A stretch of DNA of 64,000 nt from Icerya purchasi (GCA_039619475.1 CM077116.1:105445164-105509163), one strand, 5' to 3'. Numbered from the stretch's first letter, positions 13,067 to 29,800 are shown. Translations and numbers: made by a program. Notes: generated by a model not told the origin, from the sequence alone.

Positions 13067-16000
13067 ATTCGATTATTATTGTAATATTTATACTAAAAAA
13101 AAGACATAAAATAAAGAGCAAACGAAAAAGAGAAAAGATGTAGGAAATTACAGTCTTTTTGGAAAACATACACAACTTTGATTTTGTACTTACATGTATT
13201 TTGATCTGTATAGTCAGTTTCTATTAGCTTGTATAAGTTGATTGATACAGCATTTATTCTTTCAAACATTTCAATATCTGCTAGCGATTGGATCAGTAAG
13301 TGAATGAAGTTGAAATTATATACTTTCTATAGTATGTTGTACTGCCACATCGATGATGGTTTTGTTGTAAATTTCACTAAAACTGCATACATGAAACTAT
13401 TTTTATTTTTGGGATTGTCAGGATCTTTAACATAGACGACTGCTTTTCGCTTGAATATTTCTTTAGGTAATTCCATCATTGTTGGACTATGTTCTGTTTC
13501 ATCTGGTACAAAAGGTACTTGCATTAACAGTGGAGTTTGCAAATCATGTGATGTTACCTGTGATGGTAAAAGTGTTGATGTAGCCAATGGAATGAAATCT
13601 CAGAATTAATGTTGCGATGGTACTTGTAATGATGTTGATGTTTCTTCTGCAGGTGGCGGCATATGTATATTCCGGAAATCGTCCAGAAACATAGCATTAT
13701 CATTATCATTTATGAAAAAATTTTGAATGGAATCTGTGGCATTATTGACAATTGATTCAGTATTGTTATTCATATTCAATTATTATTGTAATATTTATAC
13801 AAAAAAAAAGACATAAAATAAAGAGCAAACGAAAAAGAGAAAAGATGTAGGAAATTACAGTCTTTTTGGAAAACATACACAACTTTGATTTTGTACTTGC
13901 ATGTACCTTGATCTGTATAGTCGGTTTCTATCAGCTTGTATAAGTTGATTGATACAGCATTCATTCTTTCAAACATTTCAATATCTGCTAGCAATTGGAT
14001 CGGTAGGCGAATGAAGTTGAAATTATATACTTTCTATAGTATGTTGTACTGCCACATCGATGATGGTTTTGTTGTAAATTTCACTAAAACTACATACATG
14101 AAACTATTTTTATTTTTGTGATTGTCAGGATCTTTAACATAGACGACTGCTTTTCGCTTGAATATTTCTTTAGGTAATTCCATCATTGTTGGACTATGTT
14201 CTGTTTCATCTGGTACAAAAGGTACTTGCATTAACAGTGGAGTTTGCAAATCATGTGATGTTACCTGTGATGGTAAAAGTGTTGATGTAGCCAATGGAAT
14301 GAAATCTCAGAATTAATGTTGCAATGGTACTTGTAATGATGTTGATGTTTCTTCTGCAGTTGGCGGCATATGTATATTCGGGAAATCGTCCAGAAACGTA
14401 GCATTATCATTATCATTTATGAAAAAATTTTGAATGGAATCTGCGGCATTATTGACAATTGATTCAGTATTGTTATTCATATTCGATTATTATTGTAATA
14501 TTTATACTAAAAAAAAGACATAAAATAAAGAGCAAACGAAAAAGAGAAAAGATGTAGGAAATTACAGTCTTTTTGGAAAACATACACAACTTTGATTTTG
14601 TACTTACATGTATTTTGATCTGTATAGTCAGTTTCTATTAGCTTGTATAAGTTGATTGATACAGCATTTATTCTTTCAAACATTTCAATATCTGCTAGCG
14701 ATTGGATCAGTAAGTGAATGAAGTTGAAATTATATACTTTCTATAGTATGTTGTACTGCCACATCGATGATGGTTTTGTTGTAAATTTCACTAAAACTGC
14801 ATACATGAAACTATTTTTATTTTTGGGATTGTCAGGATCTTTAACATAGACGACTGCTTTTCGCTTGAATATTTCTTTAGGTAATTCCATCATTGTTGGA
14901 CTATGTTCTGTTTCATCTGGTACAAAAGGTACTTGCATTAACAGTGGAGTTTGCAAATCATGTGATGTTACCTGTGATGGTAAAAGTGTTGATGTAGCCA
15001 ATGGAATGAAATCTCAGAATTAATGTTGCGATGGTACTTGTAATGATGTTGATGTTTCTTCTGCAGGTGGCGGCATATGTATATTCCGGAAATCGTCCAG
15101 AAACATAGCATTATCATTATCATTTATGAAAAAATTTTGAATGGAATCTGTGGCATTATTGACAATTGATTCAGTATTGTTATTCATATTCAATTATTAT
15201 TGTAATATTTATACAAAAAAAAAGACATAAAATAAAGAGCAAACGAAAAAGAGAAAAGATGTAGGAAATTACAGTCTTTTTGAAAAACATACACAACTTT
15301 GATTTTGTACTTGCATGTACTTTGATCTGTATAGTCGGTTTCTATCAGCTTGTATAAGTTGATTGATACAGCATTCATTCTTTCAAACATTGCAATATCT
15401 GCTAGCAATTGGATCAGTAGGCGAATGAAGTTGAAATTATATACTTTCTATAGTATGTTGTACTGCCACATCGATGATGGTTTTGTTGTAAATTTCACTA
15501 AAACTGCATACATGAAACTATTTTTATTTTTGTGATTGTCAGGATCTATAACATAGACGACTGCTTTTCGCTTGAATATTTCTTTAGGTAATTCCATCAT
15601 TGTTGGACTATGTTCTGTTTCATCTGGTACAAAAGGTACTTGCATTAACAGTGGAGTTTGCAAATCATGTGATGTTACCTGTGATGGTAAAAGTGTTGAT
15701 GTAGCCAATGGAATGAAATCTCAGAATTAATGTTGCGATGGTACTTGTAATGATGTTGATGTTTCTTCTGCAGGTGGCGGCATATGTATATTCGGGAAAT
15801 CGTCCAGAAACGTAGCATTATCATTATCATTTATGAAAAAATTTTGAATGGAATCTGCGGCATTATTGACAATTGATTCAGTATTGTTATTCATATTCGA
15901 TTATTATTGTAATATTTATACTAAAAAAAAGACATAAAATAAAGAGCAAACGAAAAAGAGAAAAGATGTAGGAAATTACAGTCTTTTTGGAAAACATACA

Positions 16001-19000
16001 CAACTTTGATTTTGTACTTGCACGTACTTTGATCTGTATAGTCGGTTTCTATCAGCTTGTATAAGTTGATTGATACAGCATTCATTCTTTCAAACATTTC
16101 AATATCTGCTAGCGATTGGATCAGTAAGTGAATGAAGTTGAAATTATATACTTTCTATAGTATGTTGTACTGCCACATCGATGATGGTTTTGTTGTAAAT
16201 TTCACTAAAACTGCATACATGAAACTATTTTTATTTTTGTGATTGTCAGGATCTTTAACATAGACGACTGCTTTTCGCTTGAATATTTCTTTAGGTAATT
16301 CCATCATTGTTGGACTATGTTCTGTTTCATCTGGTACAAAAGGTACTTGCATTAACAGTGGAGTTTGCAAATCATGTGATGTTACCTGTGATGGTAAAAG
16401 TGTTGATGTAGCCAATGGAATGAAATCTCAGAATTAATGTTGCAATGGTACTTGTAATGATGTTGATGTTTCTTCTGCAGGTGGCGGCATATGTATATTC
16501 GGGAAATCGTCCAGAAACGTAGCATTATCATTATCATTTATGAAAAAATTTTGAATGGAATCTGCGGCATTATTGACAATTGATTCAGTATTGTTATTCA
16601 TATTCGATTATTATTGTAATATTTATACTAAAAAAAAGACATAAAATAAAGAGCAAACGAAAAAGAGAAAAGATGTAGGAAATTACAGTCTTTTTGGAAA
16701 ACATACACAACTTTGATTTTGTACTTACATGTATTTTGATCTGTATAGTCAGTTTCTATTAGCTTGTATAAGTTGATTGATACAGCATTTATTCTTTCAA
16801 ACATTTCAATATCTGCTAGCGATTGGATCAGTAAGTGAATGAAGTTGAAATTATATACTTTCTATAGTATGTTGTACTGCCACATCGATGATGGTTTTGT
16901 TGTAAATTTCACTAAAACTGCATACATGAAACTATTTTTATTTTTGGGATTGTCAGGATCTTTAACATAGACGACTGCTTTTCGCTTGAATATTTCTTTA
17001 GGTAATTCCATCATTGTTGGACTATGTTCTGTTTCATCTGGTACAAAAGGTACTTGCATTAACAGTGGAGTTTGCAAATCATGTGATGTTACCTGTGATG
17101 GTAAAAGTGTTGATGTAGCCAATGGAATGAAATCTCAGAATTATTGTTGCGATGGTACTTGTAATGATGTTGATGTTTCTTCTGCAGGTGGCGGCATATG
17201 TATATTCCGGAAATCGTCCAGAAACATAGCATTATCATTATCATTTATGAAAAAATTTTGAATGGAATCTGTGGCATTATTGACAATTGATTCAGTATTG
17301 TTATTCATATTCAATTATTATTGTAATATTTATACAAAAAAAAAGACATAAAATAAAGAGCAAACGAAAAAGAGAAAAGATGTAGGAAATTACAGTCTTT
17401 TTGGAAAACATACACAACTTTGATTTTGTACTTGCATGTACTTTGATCTGTATAGTCGGTTTCTATCAGCTTGTATAAGTTGATTGATACAGCATTCATT
17501 CTTTCAAACATTTCAATATCTGCTAGCAATTGGATCAGTAGGCGAATGAAGTTGAAATTATATACTTTCTATAGTATGTTGTACTGCCACATCGATGATG
17601 GTTTTGTTGTAAATTTCACTAAAACTGCATACATGAAACTATTTTTATTTTTGTGATTGTCAGGATCTTTAACATAGACGACTGCTTTTCGCTTGAATAT
17701 TTCTTTAGGTAATTCCATCATTGTTGGACTATGTTCTGTTTCATCTGGTACAAAAGGTACTTGCATTAACAGTGGAGTTTGCAAATCATGTGATGTTACC
17801 TGTGATGGTAAAAGTGTTGATGTAGCCAATGGAATGAAATCTCAGAATTAATGTTGCGATGGTACTTGTAATGATGTTGATGTTTCTTCTGCAGGTGGCG
17901 GCATATGTATATTCGGGAAATCGTCCAGAAACGTAGCATTATCATTATCATTTATGAAAAAATTTTGAATGGAATCTGCGGCATTATTGACAATTGATTC
18001 AGTATTGTTATTCATATTCGATTATTATTGTAATATTTATACTAAAAAAAAGACATAAAATAAAGAGCAAACGAAAAAGAGAAAAGATGTAGGAAATTAC
18101 AGTCTTTTTGGAAAACATACACAACTTTGATTTTGTACTTGCACGTACTTTGATCTGTATAGTCGGTTTCTATCAGCTTGTATAAGTTGATTGATACAGC
18201 ATTCATTCTTTCAAACATTTCAATATCTGCTAGCGATTGGATCAGTAAGTGAATGAAGTTGAAATTATATACTTTCTATAGTATGTTGTACTGCCACATC
18301 GATGATGGTTTTGTTGTAAATTTCACTAAAACTGCATACATGAAACTATTTTTATTTTTGGGATTGTCAGGATCTTTAACATAGACGACTGCTTTTCGCT
18401 TGAATATTTCTTTAGGTAATTCCATCATTGTTGGACTATGTTCTGTTTCATCTGGTACAAAAGGTACTTGCATTAACAGTGGAGTTTGCAAATCATGTGA
18501 TGTTACCTGTGATGGTAAAAGTGTTGATGTAGCCAATGGAATGAAATCTCAGAATTAATGTTGCGATGGTACTTGTAATGATGTTGATGTTTCTTCTGCA
18601 GGTGGCGGCATATGTATATTCCGGAAATCGTCCAGAAACATAGCATTATCATTATCATTTATGAAAAAATTTTGAATGGAATCTGTGGCATTATTGACAA
18701 TTGATTCAGTATTGTTATTCATATTCAATTATTATTGTAATATTTATACAAAAAAAAAGACATAAAATAAAGAGCAAACGAAAAAGAGAAAAGATGTAGG
18801 AAATTACAGTCTTTTTGGAAAACATACACAACTTTGATTTTGTACTTGCATGTACTTTGATCTGTATAGTCGGTTTCTATCAGCTTGTATAAGTTGATTG
18901 ATACAGCATTTATTCTTTCAAACATTTCAATATCTGCTAGCGATTGGATCAGTAAGTGAATGAAGTTGAAATTATATACTTTCTATAGTATGTTGTACTG

Positions 19001-20845
19001 CCACATCGATGATGGTTTTGTTGTAAATTTCACTAAAACTGCATACATGAAACTATTTTTATTTTTGGAATTGTCTGGATCTTTAACATAGACGACTGCT
19101 TTTCGCTTGAATATTTCTTTAGGTAATTCCATCATTGTTGGACTATGTTCTGTTTCATCTGGTACAAAAGGTACTTGCATTAACAGTGGAGTTTGCAAAT
19201 CATGTGATGTTACCTGTGATGGTAAAAGTGTTGATGTAGCCAATGGAATGAAATCTCAGAATTAATGTTGCGATGGTACTTGTAATGATGTTGATGTTTC
19301 TTCTGCAGGTGGCGGCATATGTATATTCGGGAAATCGTCCAGAAACGTAGCATTATCATTATCATTTATGAAAAAATTTTGAATGGAATCTGCGGCATTA
19401 TTGACAATTGATTCAGTATTGTTATTCATATTCGATTATTATTGTAATATTTATACTAAAAAAAAGACATAAAATAAAGAGCAAACGAAAAAGAGAAAAG
19501 ATGTAGGAAATTACAGTCTTTTTGGAAAACATACACAACTTTGATTTTGTACTTGCACGTACTTTGATCTGTATAGTCGGTTTCTATCAGCTTGTATAAG
19601 TTGATTGATACAGCATTCATTCTTTCAAACATTTCAATATCTGCTAGCGATTGGATCAGTAAGTGAATGAAGTTGAAATTATATACTTTCTATAGTATGT
19701 TGTACTGCCACATCGATGATGGTTTTGTTGTAAATTTCACTAAAACTGCATACATGAAACTATTTTTATTTTTGGGATTGTCAGGATCTTTAACATAGAC
19801 GACTGCTTTTCGCTTGAATATTTCTTTAGGTAATTCCATCATTGTTGGACTATGTTCTGTTTCATCTGGTACAAAAGGTACTTGCATTAACAGTGGAGTT
19901 TGCAAATCATGTGATGTTACCTGTGATGGTAAAAGTGTTGATGTAGCCAATGGAATGAAATCTCAGAATTAATGTTGCGATGGTACTTGTAATGATGTTG
20001 ATGTTTCTTCTGCAGGTGGCGGCATATGTATATTCGGGAAATCGTCCAGAAACGTAGCATTATCATTATCATTTATGAAAAAATTTTGAATGGAATCTGT
20101 GGCATTATTGACAATTGATTCAGTATTGTTATTCATATTCGATTATTATTGTAATATTTATACTAAAAAAAAGACATAAAATAAAGAGCAAACGAAAAAG
20201 AGAAAAGATGTAGGAAATTACAGTCTTTTTGGAAAACATACACAACTTTGATTTTGTACTTACATGTATTTTGATCTGTATAGTCAGTTTCTATTAGCTT
20301 GTATAAGTTGATTGATACAGCATTTATTCTTTCAAACATTTCAATATCTGCTAGCGATTGGATCAGTAAGTGAATGAAGTTGAAATTATATACTTTCTAT
20401 AGTATGTTGTACTGCCACATCGATGATGGTTTTGTTGTAAATTTCACTAAAACTGCATACATGAAACTATTTTTATTTTTGGGATTGTCAGGATCTTTAA
20501 CATAGACGACTGCTTTTCGCTTGAATATTTCTTTAGGTAATTCCATCATTGTTGGACTATGTTCTGTTTCATCTGGTACAAAAGGTACTTGCATTAACAG
20601 TGGAGTTTGCAAATCATGTGATGTTACCTGTGATGGTAAAAGTGTTGATGTAGCCAATGGAATGAAATCTCAGAATTAATGTTGCGATGGTACTTGTAAT
20701 GATGTTGATGTTTCTTCTGCAGGTGGCGGCATATGTATATTCCGGAAATCGTCCAGAAACATAGCATTATCATTATCATTTATGAAAAAATTTTGAATGG
20801 AATCTGTGGCATTATTGACAATTGATTCAGTATTGTTATTCATAT

Positions 20846-23800
20846 TCAATTATTATTGTAATATTTATACAAAAAAAAAGACATAAAATAAAGAGCAAAC
20901 GAAAAAGAGAAAAGATGTAGGAAATTACAGTCTTTTTGGAAAACATACACAACTTTGATTTTGTACTTGCACGTACTTTGATCTGTATAGTCGGTTTCTA
21001 TCAGCTTGTATAAGTTGATTGATACAGCATTTATTTTTTCAAACATTTCAATATCTGCTAGCGATTGGATCAGTAAGTGAATGAAGTTGAAATTATATAC
21101 TTTCTATAGTATGTTGTACTGCCACATCGATGATGGTTTTGTTGTAAATTTCACTAAAACTGCATACATGAAACTATTTTTATTTTTGGAATTGTCTGGA
21201 TCTTTAACATAGACGACTGCTTTTCGCTTGAATATTTCTTTAGGTAATTCCATCATTGTTGGACTATGTTCTGTTTCATCTGGTACAAAAGGTACTTGCA
21301 TTAACAGTGGAGTTTGCAAATCATGTGATGTTACCTGTGATGGTAAAAGTGTTGATGTAGCCAATGGAATGAAATCTCAGAATTAATGTTGCGATGGTAC
21401 TTGTAATGATGTTGATGTTTCTTCTGCAGGTGGCGGCATATGTATATTCGGGAAATCGTCCAGAAACGTAGCATTATCATTATCATTTATGAAAAAATTT
21501 TGAATGGAATCTGCGGCATTATTGACAATTGATTCAGTATTGTTATTCATATTCGATTATTATTGTAATATTTATACTAAAAAAAAGACATAAAATAAAG
21601 AGCAAACGAAAAAGAGAAAAGATGTAGGAAATTACAGTCTTTTTGGAAAACATACACAACTTTGATTTTGTACTTGCACGTACTTTGATCTGTATAGTCG
21701 GTTTCTATCAGCTTGTATAAGTTGATTGATACAGCATTCATTCTTTCAAACATTTCAATATCTGCTAGCGATTGGATCAGTAAGTGAATGAAGTTGAAAT
21801 TATATACTTTCTATAGTATGTTGTACTGCCACATCGATGATGGTTTTGTTGTAAATTTCACTAAAACTGCATACATGAAACTATTTTTATTTTTGGGATT
21901 GTCAGGATCTTTAACATAGACGACTGCTTTTCGCTTGAATATTTCTTTAGGTAATTCCATCATTGTTGGACTATGTTCTGTTTCATCTGGTACAAAAGGT
22001 ACTTGCATTAACAGTGGAGTTTGCAAATCATGTGATGTTACCTGTGATGGTAAAAGTGTTGATGTAGCCAATGGAATGAAATCTCAGAATTAATGTTGCG
22101 ATGGTACTTGTAATGATGTTGATGTTTCTTCTGCAGGTGGCGGCATATGTATATTCCGGAAATCGTCCAGAAACGTAGCATTATCATTATCATTTATGAA
22201 AAAATTTTGAATGGAATCTGTGGCATTATTGACAATTGATTCAGTATTGTTATTCATATTCGATTATTATTGTAATATTTATACTAAAAAAAAGACATAA
22301 AATAAAGAGCAAACGAAAAAGAGAAAAGATGTAGGAAATTACAGTCTTTTTGGAAAACATACACAACTTTGATTTTGTACTTGCATGTACTTTGATCTGT
22401 ATAGTCGGTTTCTATCAGCTTGTATAAGTTGATTGATACAGCATTTATTCTTTCAAACATTTCAATATCTGCTAGCGATTGGATCAGTAAGTGAATGAAG
22501 TTGAAATTATATACTTTCTATAGTATGTTGTACTGCCACATCGATGATGGTTTTGTTGTAAATTTCACTAAAACTGCATACATGAAACTATTTTTATTTT
22601 TGGAATTGTCTGGATCTTTAACATAGACGACTGCTTTTCGCTTGAATATTTCTTTAGGTAATTCCATCATTGTTGGACTATGTTCTGTTTCATCTGGTAC
22701 AAAAGGTACTTGCATTAACAGTGGAGTTTGCAAATCATGTGATGTTACCTGTGATGGTAAAAGTGTTGATGTAGCCAATGGAATGAAATCTCAGAATTAT
22801 TGTTGCGATGGTACTTGTAATGATGTTGATGTTTCTTCTGCAGGTGGCGGCATATGTATATTCGGGAAATCGTCCAGAAACGTAGCATTATCATTATCAT
22901 TTATGAAAAAATTTTGAATGGAATCTGCGGCATTATTGACAATTGATTCAGTATTGTTATTCATATTCGATTATTATTGTAATATTTATACTAAAAAAAA
23001 GACATAAAATAAAGAGCAAACGAAAAAGAGAAAAGATGTAGGAAATTACAGTCTTTTTGGAAAACATACACAACTTTGATTTTGTACTTGCACGTACTTT
23101 GATCTGTATAGTCGGTTTCTATCAGCTTGTATAAGTTGATTGATACAGCATTCATTCTTTCAAACATTTCAATATCGGCTAGCGATTGGATCAGTAAGTG
23201 AATGAAGTTGAAATTATATACTTTCTATAGTATGTTGTACTGCCACATCGATGATGGTTTTGTTGTAAATTTCACTAAAACTGCATACATGAAACTATTT
23301 TTATTTTTGGGATTGTCAGGATCTTTAACATAGACGACTGCTTTTCGCTTGAATATTTCTTTAGGTAATTCCATCATTGTTGGACTATGTTCTGTTTCAT
23401 CTGGTACAAAAGGTACTTGCATTAACAGTGGAGTTTGCAAATCATGTGATGTTACCTGTGATGGTAAAAGTGTTGATGTAGCCAATGGAATGAAATCTCA
23501 GAATTAATGTTGCGATGGTACTTGTAATGATGTTGATGTTTCTTCTGCAGGTGGCGGCATATGTATATTCGGGAAATCGTCCAGAAACGTAGCATTATCA
23601 TTATCATTTATGAAAAAATTTTGAATGGAATCTGTGGCATTATTGACAATTGATTCAGTATTGTTATTCATATTCGATTATTATTGTAATATTTATACTA
23701 AAAAAAAGACATAAAATAAAGAGCAAACGAAAAAGAGAAAAGATGTAGGAAATTACAGTCTTTTTGGAAAACATACACAACTTTGATTTTGTACTTACAT

Positions 23801-26800
23801 GTATTTTGATCTGTATAGTCAGTTTCTATTAGCTTGTATAAGTTGATTGATACAGCATTTATTCTTTCAAACATTTCAATATCTGCTAGCGATTGGATCA
23901 GTAAGTGAATGAAGTTGAAATTATATACTTTCTATAGTATGTTGTACTGCCACATCGATGATGGTTTTGTTGTAAATTTCACTAAAACTGCATACATGAA
24001 ACTATTTTTATTTTTGGAATTGTCTGGATCTTTAACATAGACGACTGCTTTTCGCTTGAATATTTCTTTAGGTAATTCCATCATTGTTGGACTATGTTCT
24101 GTTTCATCTGGTACAAAAGGTACTTGCATTAACAGTGGAGTTTGCAAATCATGTGATGTTACCTGTGATGGTAAAAGTGTTGATGTAGCCAATGGAATGA
24201 AATCTCAGAATTAATGTTGCGATGGTACTTGTAATGATGTTGATGTTTCTTCTGCAGGTGGCGGCATATGTATATTCGGGAAATCGTCCAGAAACGTAGC
24301 ATTATCATTATCATTTATGAAAAAATTTTGAATGGAATCTGCGGCATTATTGACAATTGATTCAGTATTGTTATTCATATTCGATTATTATTGTAATATT
24401 TATACTAAAAAAAAGACATAAAATAAAGAGCAAACGAAAAAGAGAAAAGATGTAGGAAATTACAGTCTTTTTGGAAAACATACACAACTTTGATTTTGTA
24501 CTTGCATGTACTTTGATCTGTATAGTCGGTTTCTATCAGCTTGTATAAGTTGATTGATACAGCATTTATTCTTTCAAACATTTCAATATCTGCTAGCGAT
24601 TGGATCAGTAAGTGAATGAAGTTGAAATTATATACTTTCTATAGTATGTTGTACTGCCACATCGATGATGGTTTTGTTGTAAATTTCACTAAAACTGCAT
24701 ACATGAAACTATTTTTATTTTTGGGATTGTCAGGATCTTTAACATAGACGACTGCTTTTCGCTTGAATATTTCTTTAGGTAATTCCATCATTGTTGGACT
24801 ATGTTCTGTTTCATCTGGTACAAAAGGTACTTGCATTAACAGTGGAGTTTGCAAATCATGTGATGTTACCTGTGATGGTAAAAGTGTTGATGTAGCCAAT
24901 GGAATGAAATCTCAGAATTAATGTTGCGATGGTACTTGTAATGATGTTGATGTTTCTTCTGCAGGTGGCGGCATATGTATATTCGGGAAATCGTCCAGAA
25001 ACGTAGCATTATCATTATCATTTATGAAAAAATTTTGAATGGAATCTGCGGCATTATTGACAATTGATTCAGTATTGTTATTCATATTCGATTATTATTG
25101 TAATATTTATACTAAAAAAAAGACATAAAATAAAGAGCAAACGAAAAAGAGAAAAGATGTAGGAAATTACAGTCTTTTTGGAAAACATACACAACTTTGA
25201 TTTTGTACTTACATGTATTTTGATCTGTATAGTCAGTTTCTATTAGCTTGTATAAGTTGATTGATACAGCATTTATTCTTTCAAACATTTCAATATCTGC
25301 TAGCGATTGGATCAGTAAGTGAATGAAGTTGAAATTATATACTTTCTATAGTATGTTGTACTGCCACATCGATGATGGTTTTGTTGTAAATTTCACTAAA
25401 ACTGCATACATGAAACTATTTTTATTTTTGGGATTGTCAGGATCTTTAACATAGACGACTGCTTTTCGCTTGAATATTTCTTTAGGTAATTCCATCATTG
25501 TTGGACTATGTTCTGTTTCATCTGGTACAAAAGGTACTTGCATTAACAGTGGAGTTTGCAAATCATGTGATGTTACCTGTGATGGTAAAAGTGTTGATGT
25601 AGCCAATGGAATGAAATCTCAGAATTATTGTTGCGATGGTACTTGTAATGATGTTGATGTTTCTTCTGCAGGTGGCGGCATATGTATATTCCGGAAATCG
25701 TCCAGAAACATAGCATTATCATTATCATTTATGAAAAAATTTTGAATGGAATCTGTGGCATTATTGACAATTGATTCAGTATTGTTATTCATATTCAATT
25801 ATTATTGTAATATTTATACAAAAAAAAAGACATAAAATAAAGAGCAAACGAAAAAGAGAAAAGATGTAGGAAATTACAGTCTTTTTGGAAAACATACACA
25901 ACTTTGATTTTGTACTTGCACGTACTTTGATCTGTATAGTCGGTTTCTATCAGCTTGTATAAGTTGATTGATACAGCATTTATTTTTTCAAACATTTCAA
26001 TATCTGCTAGCGATTGGATCAGTAAGTGAATGAAGTTGAAATTATATACTTTCTATAGTATGTTGTACTGCCACATCGATGATGGTTTTGTTGTAAATTT
26101 CACTAAAACTGCATACATGAAACTATTTTTATTTTTGGAATTGTCTGGATCTTTAACATAGACGACTGCTTTTCGCTTGAATATTTCTTTAGGTAATTCC
26201 ATCATTGTTGGACTATGTTCTGTTTCATCTGGTACAAAAGGTACTTGCATTAACAGTGGAGTTTGCAAATCATGTGATGTTACCTGTGATGGTAAAAGTG
26301 TTGATGTAGCCAATGGAATGAAATCTCAGAATTAATGTTGCGATGGTACTTGTAATGATGTTGATGTTTCTTCTGCAGGTGGCGGCATATGTATATTCGG
26401 GAAATCGTCCAGAAACGTAGCATTATCATTATCATTTATGAAAAAATTTTGAATGGAATCTGCGGCATTATTGACAATTGATTCAGTATTGTTATTCATA
26501 TTCGATTATTATTGTAATATTTATACTAAAAAAAAGACATAAAATAAAGAGCAAACGAAAAAGAGAAAAGATGTAGGAAATTACAGTCTTTTTGGAAAAC
26601 ATACACAACTTTGATTTTGTACTTGCACGTACTTTGATCTGTATAGTCGGTTTCTATCAGCTTGTATAAGTTGATTGATACAGCATTCATTCTTTCAAAC
26701 ATTTCAATATCTGCTAGCGATTGGATCAGTAAGTGAATGAAGTTGAAATTATATACTTTCTATAGTATGTTGTACTGCCACATCGATGATGGTTTTGTTG

Positions 26801-29800
26801 TAAATTTCACTAAAACTGCATACATGAAACTATTTTTATTTTTGGGATTGTCAGGATCTTTAACATAGACGACTGCTTTTCGCTTGAATATTTCTTTAGG
26901 TAATTCCATCATTGTTGGACTATGTTCTGTTTCATCTGGTACAAAAGGTACTTGCATTAACAGTGGAGTTTGCAAATCATGTGATGTTACCTGTGATGGT
27001 AAAAGTGTTGATGTAGCCAATGGAATGAAATCTCAGAATTAATGTTGCGATGGTACTTGTAATGATGTTGATGTTTCTTCTGCAGGTGGCGGCATATGTA
27101 TATTCCGGAAATCGTCCAGAAACGTAGCATTATCATTATCATTTATGAAAAAATTTTGAATGGAATCTGTGGCATTATTGACAATTGATTCAGTATTGTT
27201 ATTCATATTCGATTATTATTGTAATATTTATACTAAAAAAAAGACATAAAATAAAGAGCAAACGAAAAAGAGAAAAGATGTAGGAAATTACAGTCTTTTT
27301 GGAAAACATACACAACTTTGATTTTGTACTTGCATGTACTTTGATCTGTATAGTCGGTTTCTATCAGCTTGTATAAGTTGATTGATACAGCATTTATTCT
27401 TTCAAACATTTCAATATCTGCTAGCGATTGGATCAGTAAGTGAATGAAGTTGAAATTATATACTTTCTATAGTATGTTGTACTGCCACATCGATGATGGT
27501 TTTGTTGTAAATTTCACTAAAACTGCATACATGAAACTATTTTTATTTTTGGAATTGTCTGGATCTTTAACATAGACGACTGCTTTTCGCTTGAATATTT
27601 CTTTAGGTAATTCCATCATTGTTGGACTATGTTCTGTTTCATCTGGTACAAAAGGTACTTGCATTAACAGTGGAGTTTGCAAATCATGTGATGTTACCTG
27701 TGATGGTAAAAGTGTTGATGTAGCCAATGGAATGAAATCTCAGAATTAATGTTGCGATGGTACTTGTAATGATGTTGATGTTTCTTCTGCAGGTGGCGGC
27801 ATATGTATATTCGGGAAATCGTCCAGAAACGTAGCATTATCATTATCATTTATGAAAAAATTTTGAATGGAATCTGCGGCATTATTGACAATTGATTCAG
27901 TATTGTTATTCATATTCGATTATTATTGTAATATTTATACTAAAAAAAAGACATAAAATAAAGAGCAAACGAAAAAGAGAAAAGATGTAGGAAATTACAG
28001 TCTTTTTGGAAAACATACACAACTTTGATTTTGTACTTGCACGTACTTTGATCTGTATAGTCGGTTTCTATCAGCTTGTATAAGTTGATTGATACAGCAT
28101 TCATTCTTTCAAACATTTCAATATCGGCTAGCGATTGGATCAGTAAGTGAATGAAGTTGAAATTATATACTTTCTATAGTATGTTGTACTGCCACATCGA
28201 TGATGGTTTTGTTGTAAATTTCACTAAAACTGCATACATGAAACTATTTTTATTTTTGGGATTGTCAGGATCTTTAACATAGACGACTGCTTTTCGCTTG
28301 AATATTTCTTTAGGTAATTCCATCATTGTTGGACTATGTTCTGTTTCATCTGGTACAAAAGGTACTTGCATTAACAGTGGAGTTTGCAAATCATGTGATG
28401 TTACCTGTGATGGTAAAAGTGTTGATGTAGCCAATGGAATGAAATCTCAGAATTAATGTTGCGATGGTACTTGTAATGATGTTGATGTTTCTTCTGCAGG
28501 TGGCGGCATATGTATATTCGGGAAATCGTCCAGAAACGTAGCATTATCATTATCATTTATGAAAAAATTTTGAATGGAATCTGTGGCATTATTGACAATT
28601 GATTCAGTATTGTTATTCATATTCGATTATTATTGTAATATTTATACTAAAAAAAAGACATAAAATAAAGAGCAAACGAAAAAGAGAAAAGATGTAGGAA
28701 ATTACAGTCTTTTTGGAAAACATACACAACTTTGATTTTGTACTTACATGTATTTTGATCTGTATAGTCAGTTTCTATTAGCTTGTATAAGTTGATTGAT
28801 ACAGCATTTATTCTTTCAAACATTTCAATATCTGCTAGCGATTGGATCAGTAAGTGAATGAAGTTGAAATTATATACTTTCTATAGTATGTTGTACTGCC
28901 ACATCGATGATGGTTTTGTTGTAAATTTCACTAAAACTGCATACATGAAACTATTTTTATTTTTGGAATTGTCTGGATCTTTAACATAGACGACTGCTTT
29001 TCGCTTGAATATTTCTTTAGGTAATTCCATCATTGTTGGACTATGTTCTGTTTCATCTGGTACAAAAGGTACTTGCATTAACAGTGGAGTTTGCAAATCA
29101 TGTGATGTTACCTGTGATGGTAAAAGTGTTGATGTAGCCAATGGAATGAAATCTCAGAATTAATGTTGCGATGGTACTTGTAATGATGTTGATGTTTCTT
29201 CTGCAGGTGGCGGCATATGTATATTCCGGAAATCGTCCAGAAACATAGCATTATCATTATCATTTATGAAAAAATTTTGAATGGAATCTGTGGCATTATT
29301 GACAATTGATTCAGTATTGTTATTCATATTCAATTATTATTGTAATATTTATACAAAAAAAAAGACATAAAATAAAGAGCAAACGAAAAAGAGAAAAGAT
29401 GTAGGAAATTACAGTCTTTTTGGAAAACATACACAACTTTGATTTTGTACTTGCACGTACTTTGATCTGTATAGTCGGTTTCTATCAGCTTGTATAAGTT
29501 GATTGATACAGCATTTATTTTTTCAAACATTTCAATATCTGCTAGCGATTGGATCAGTAAGTGAATGAAGTTGAAATTATATACTTTCTATAGTATGTTG
29601 TACTGCCACATCGATGATGGTTTTGTTGTAAATTTCACTAAAACTGCATACATGAAACTATTTTTATTTTTGGAATTGTCTGGATCTTTAACATAGACGA
29701 CTGCTTTTCGCTTGAATATTTCTTTAGGTAATTCCATCATTGTTGGACTATGTTCTGTTTCATCTGGTACAAAAGGTACTTGCATTAACAGTGGAGTTTG

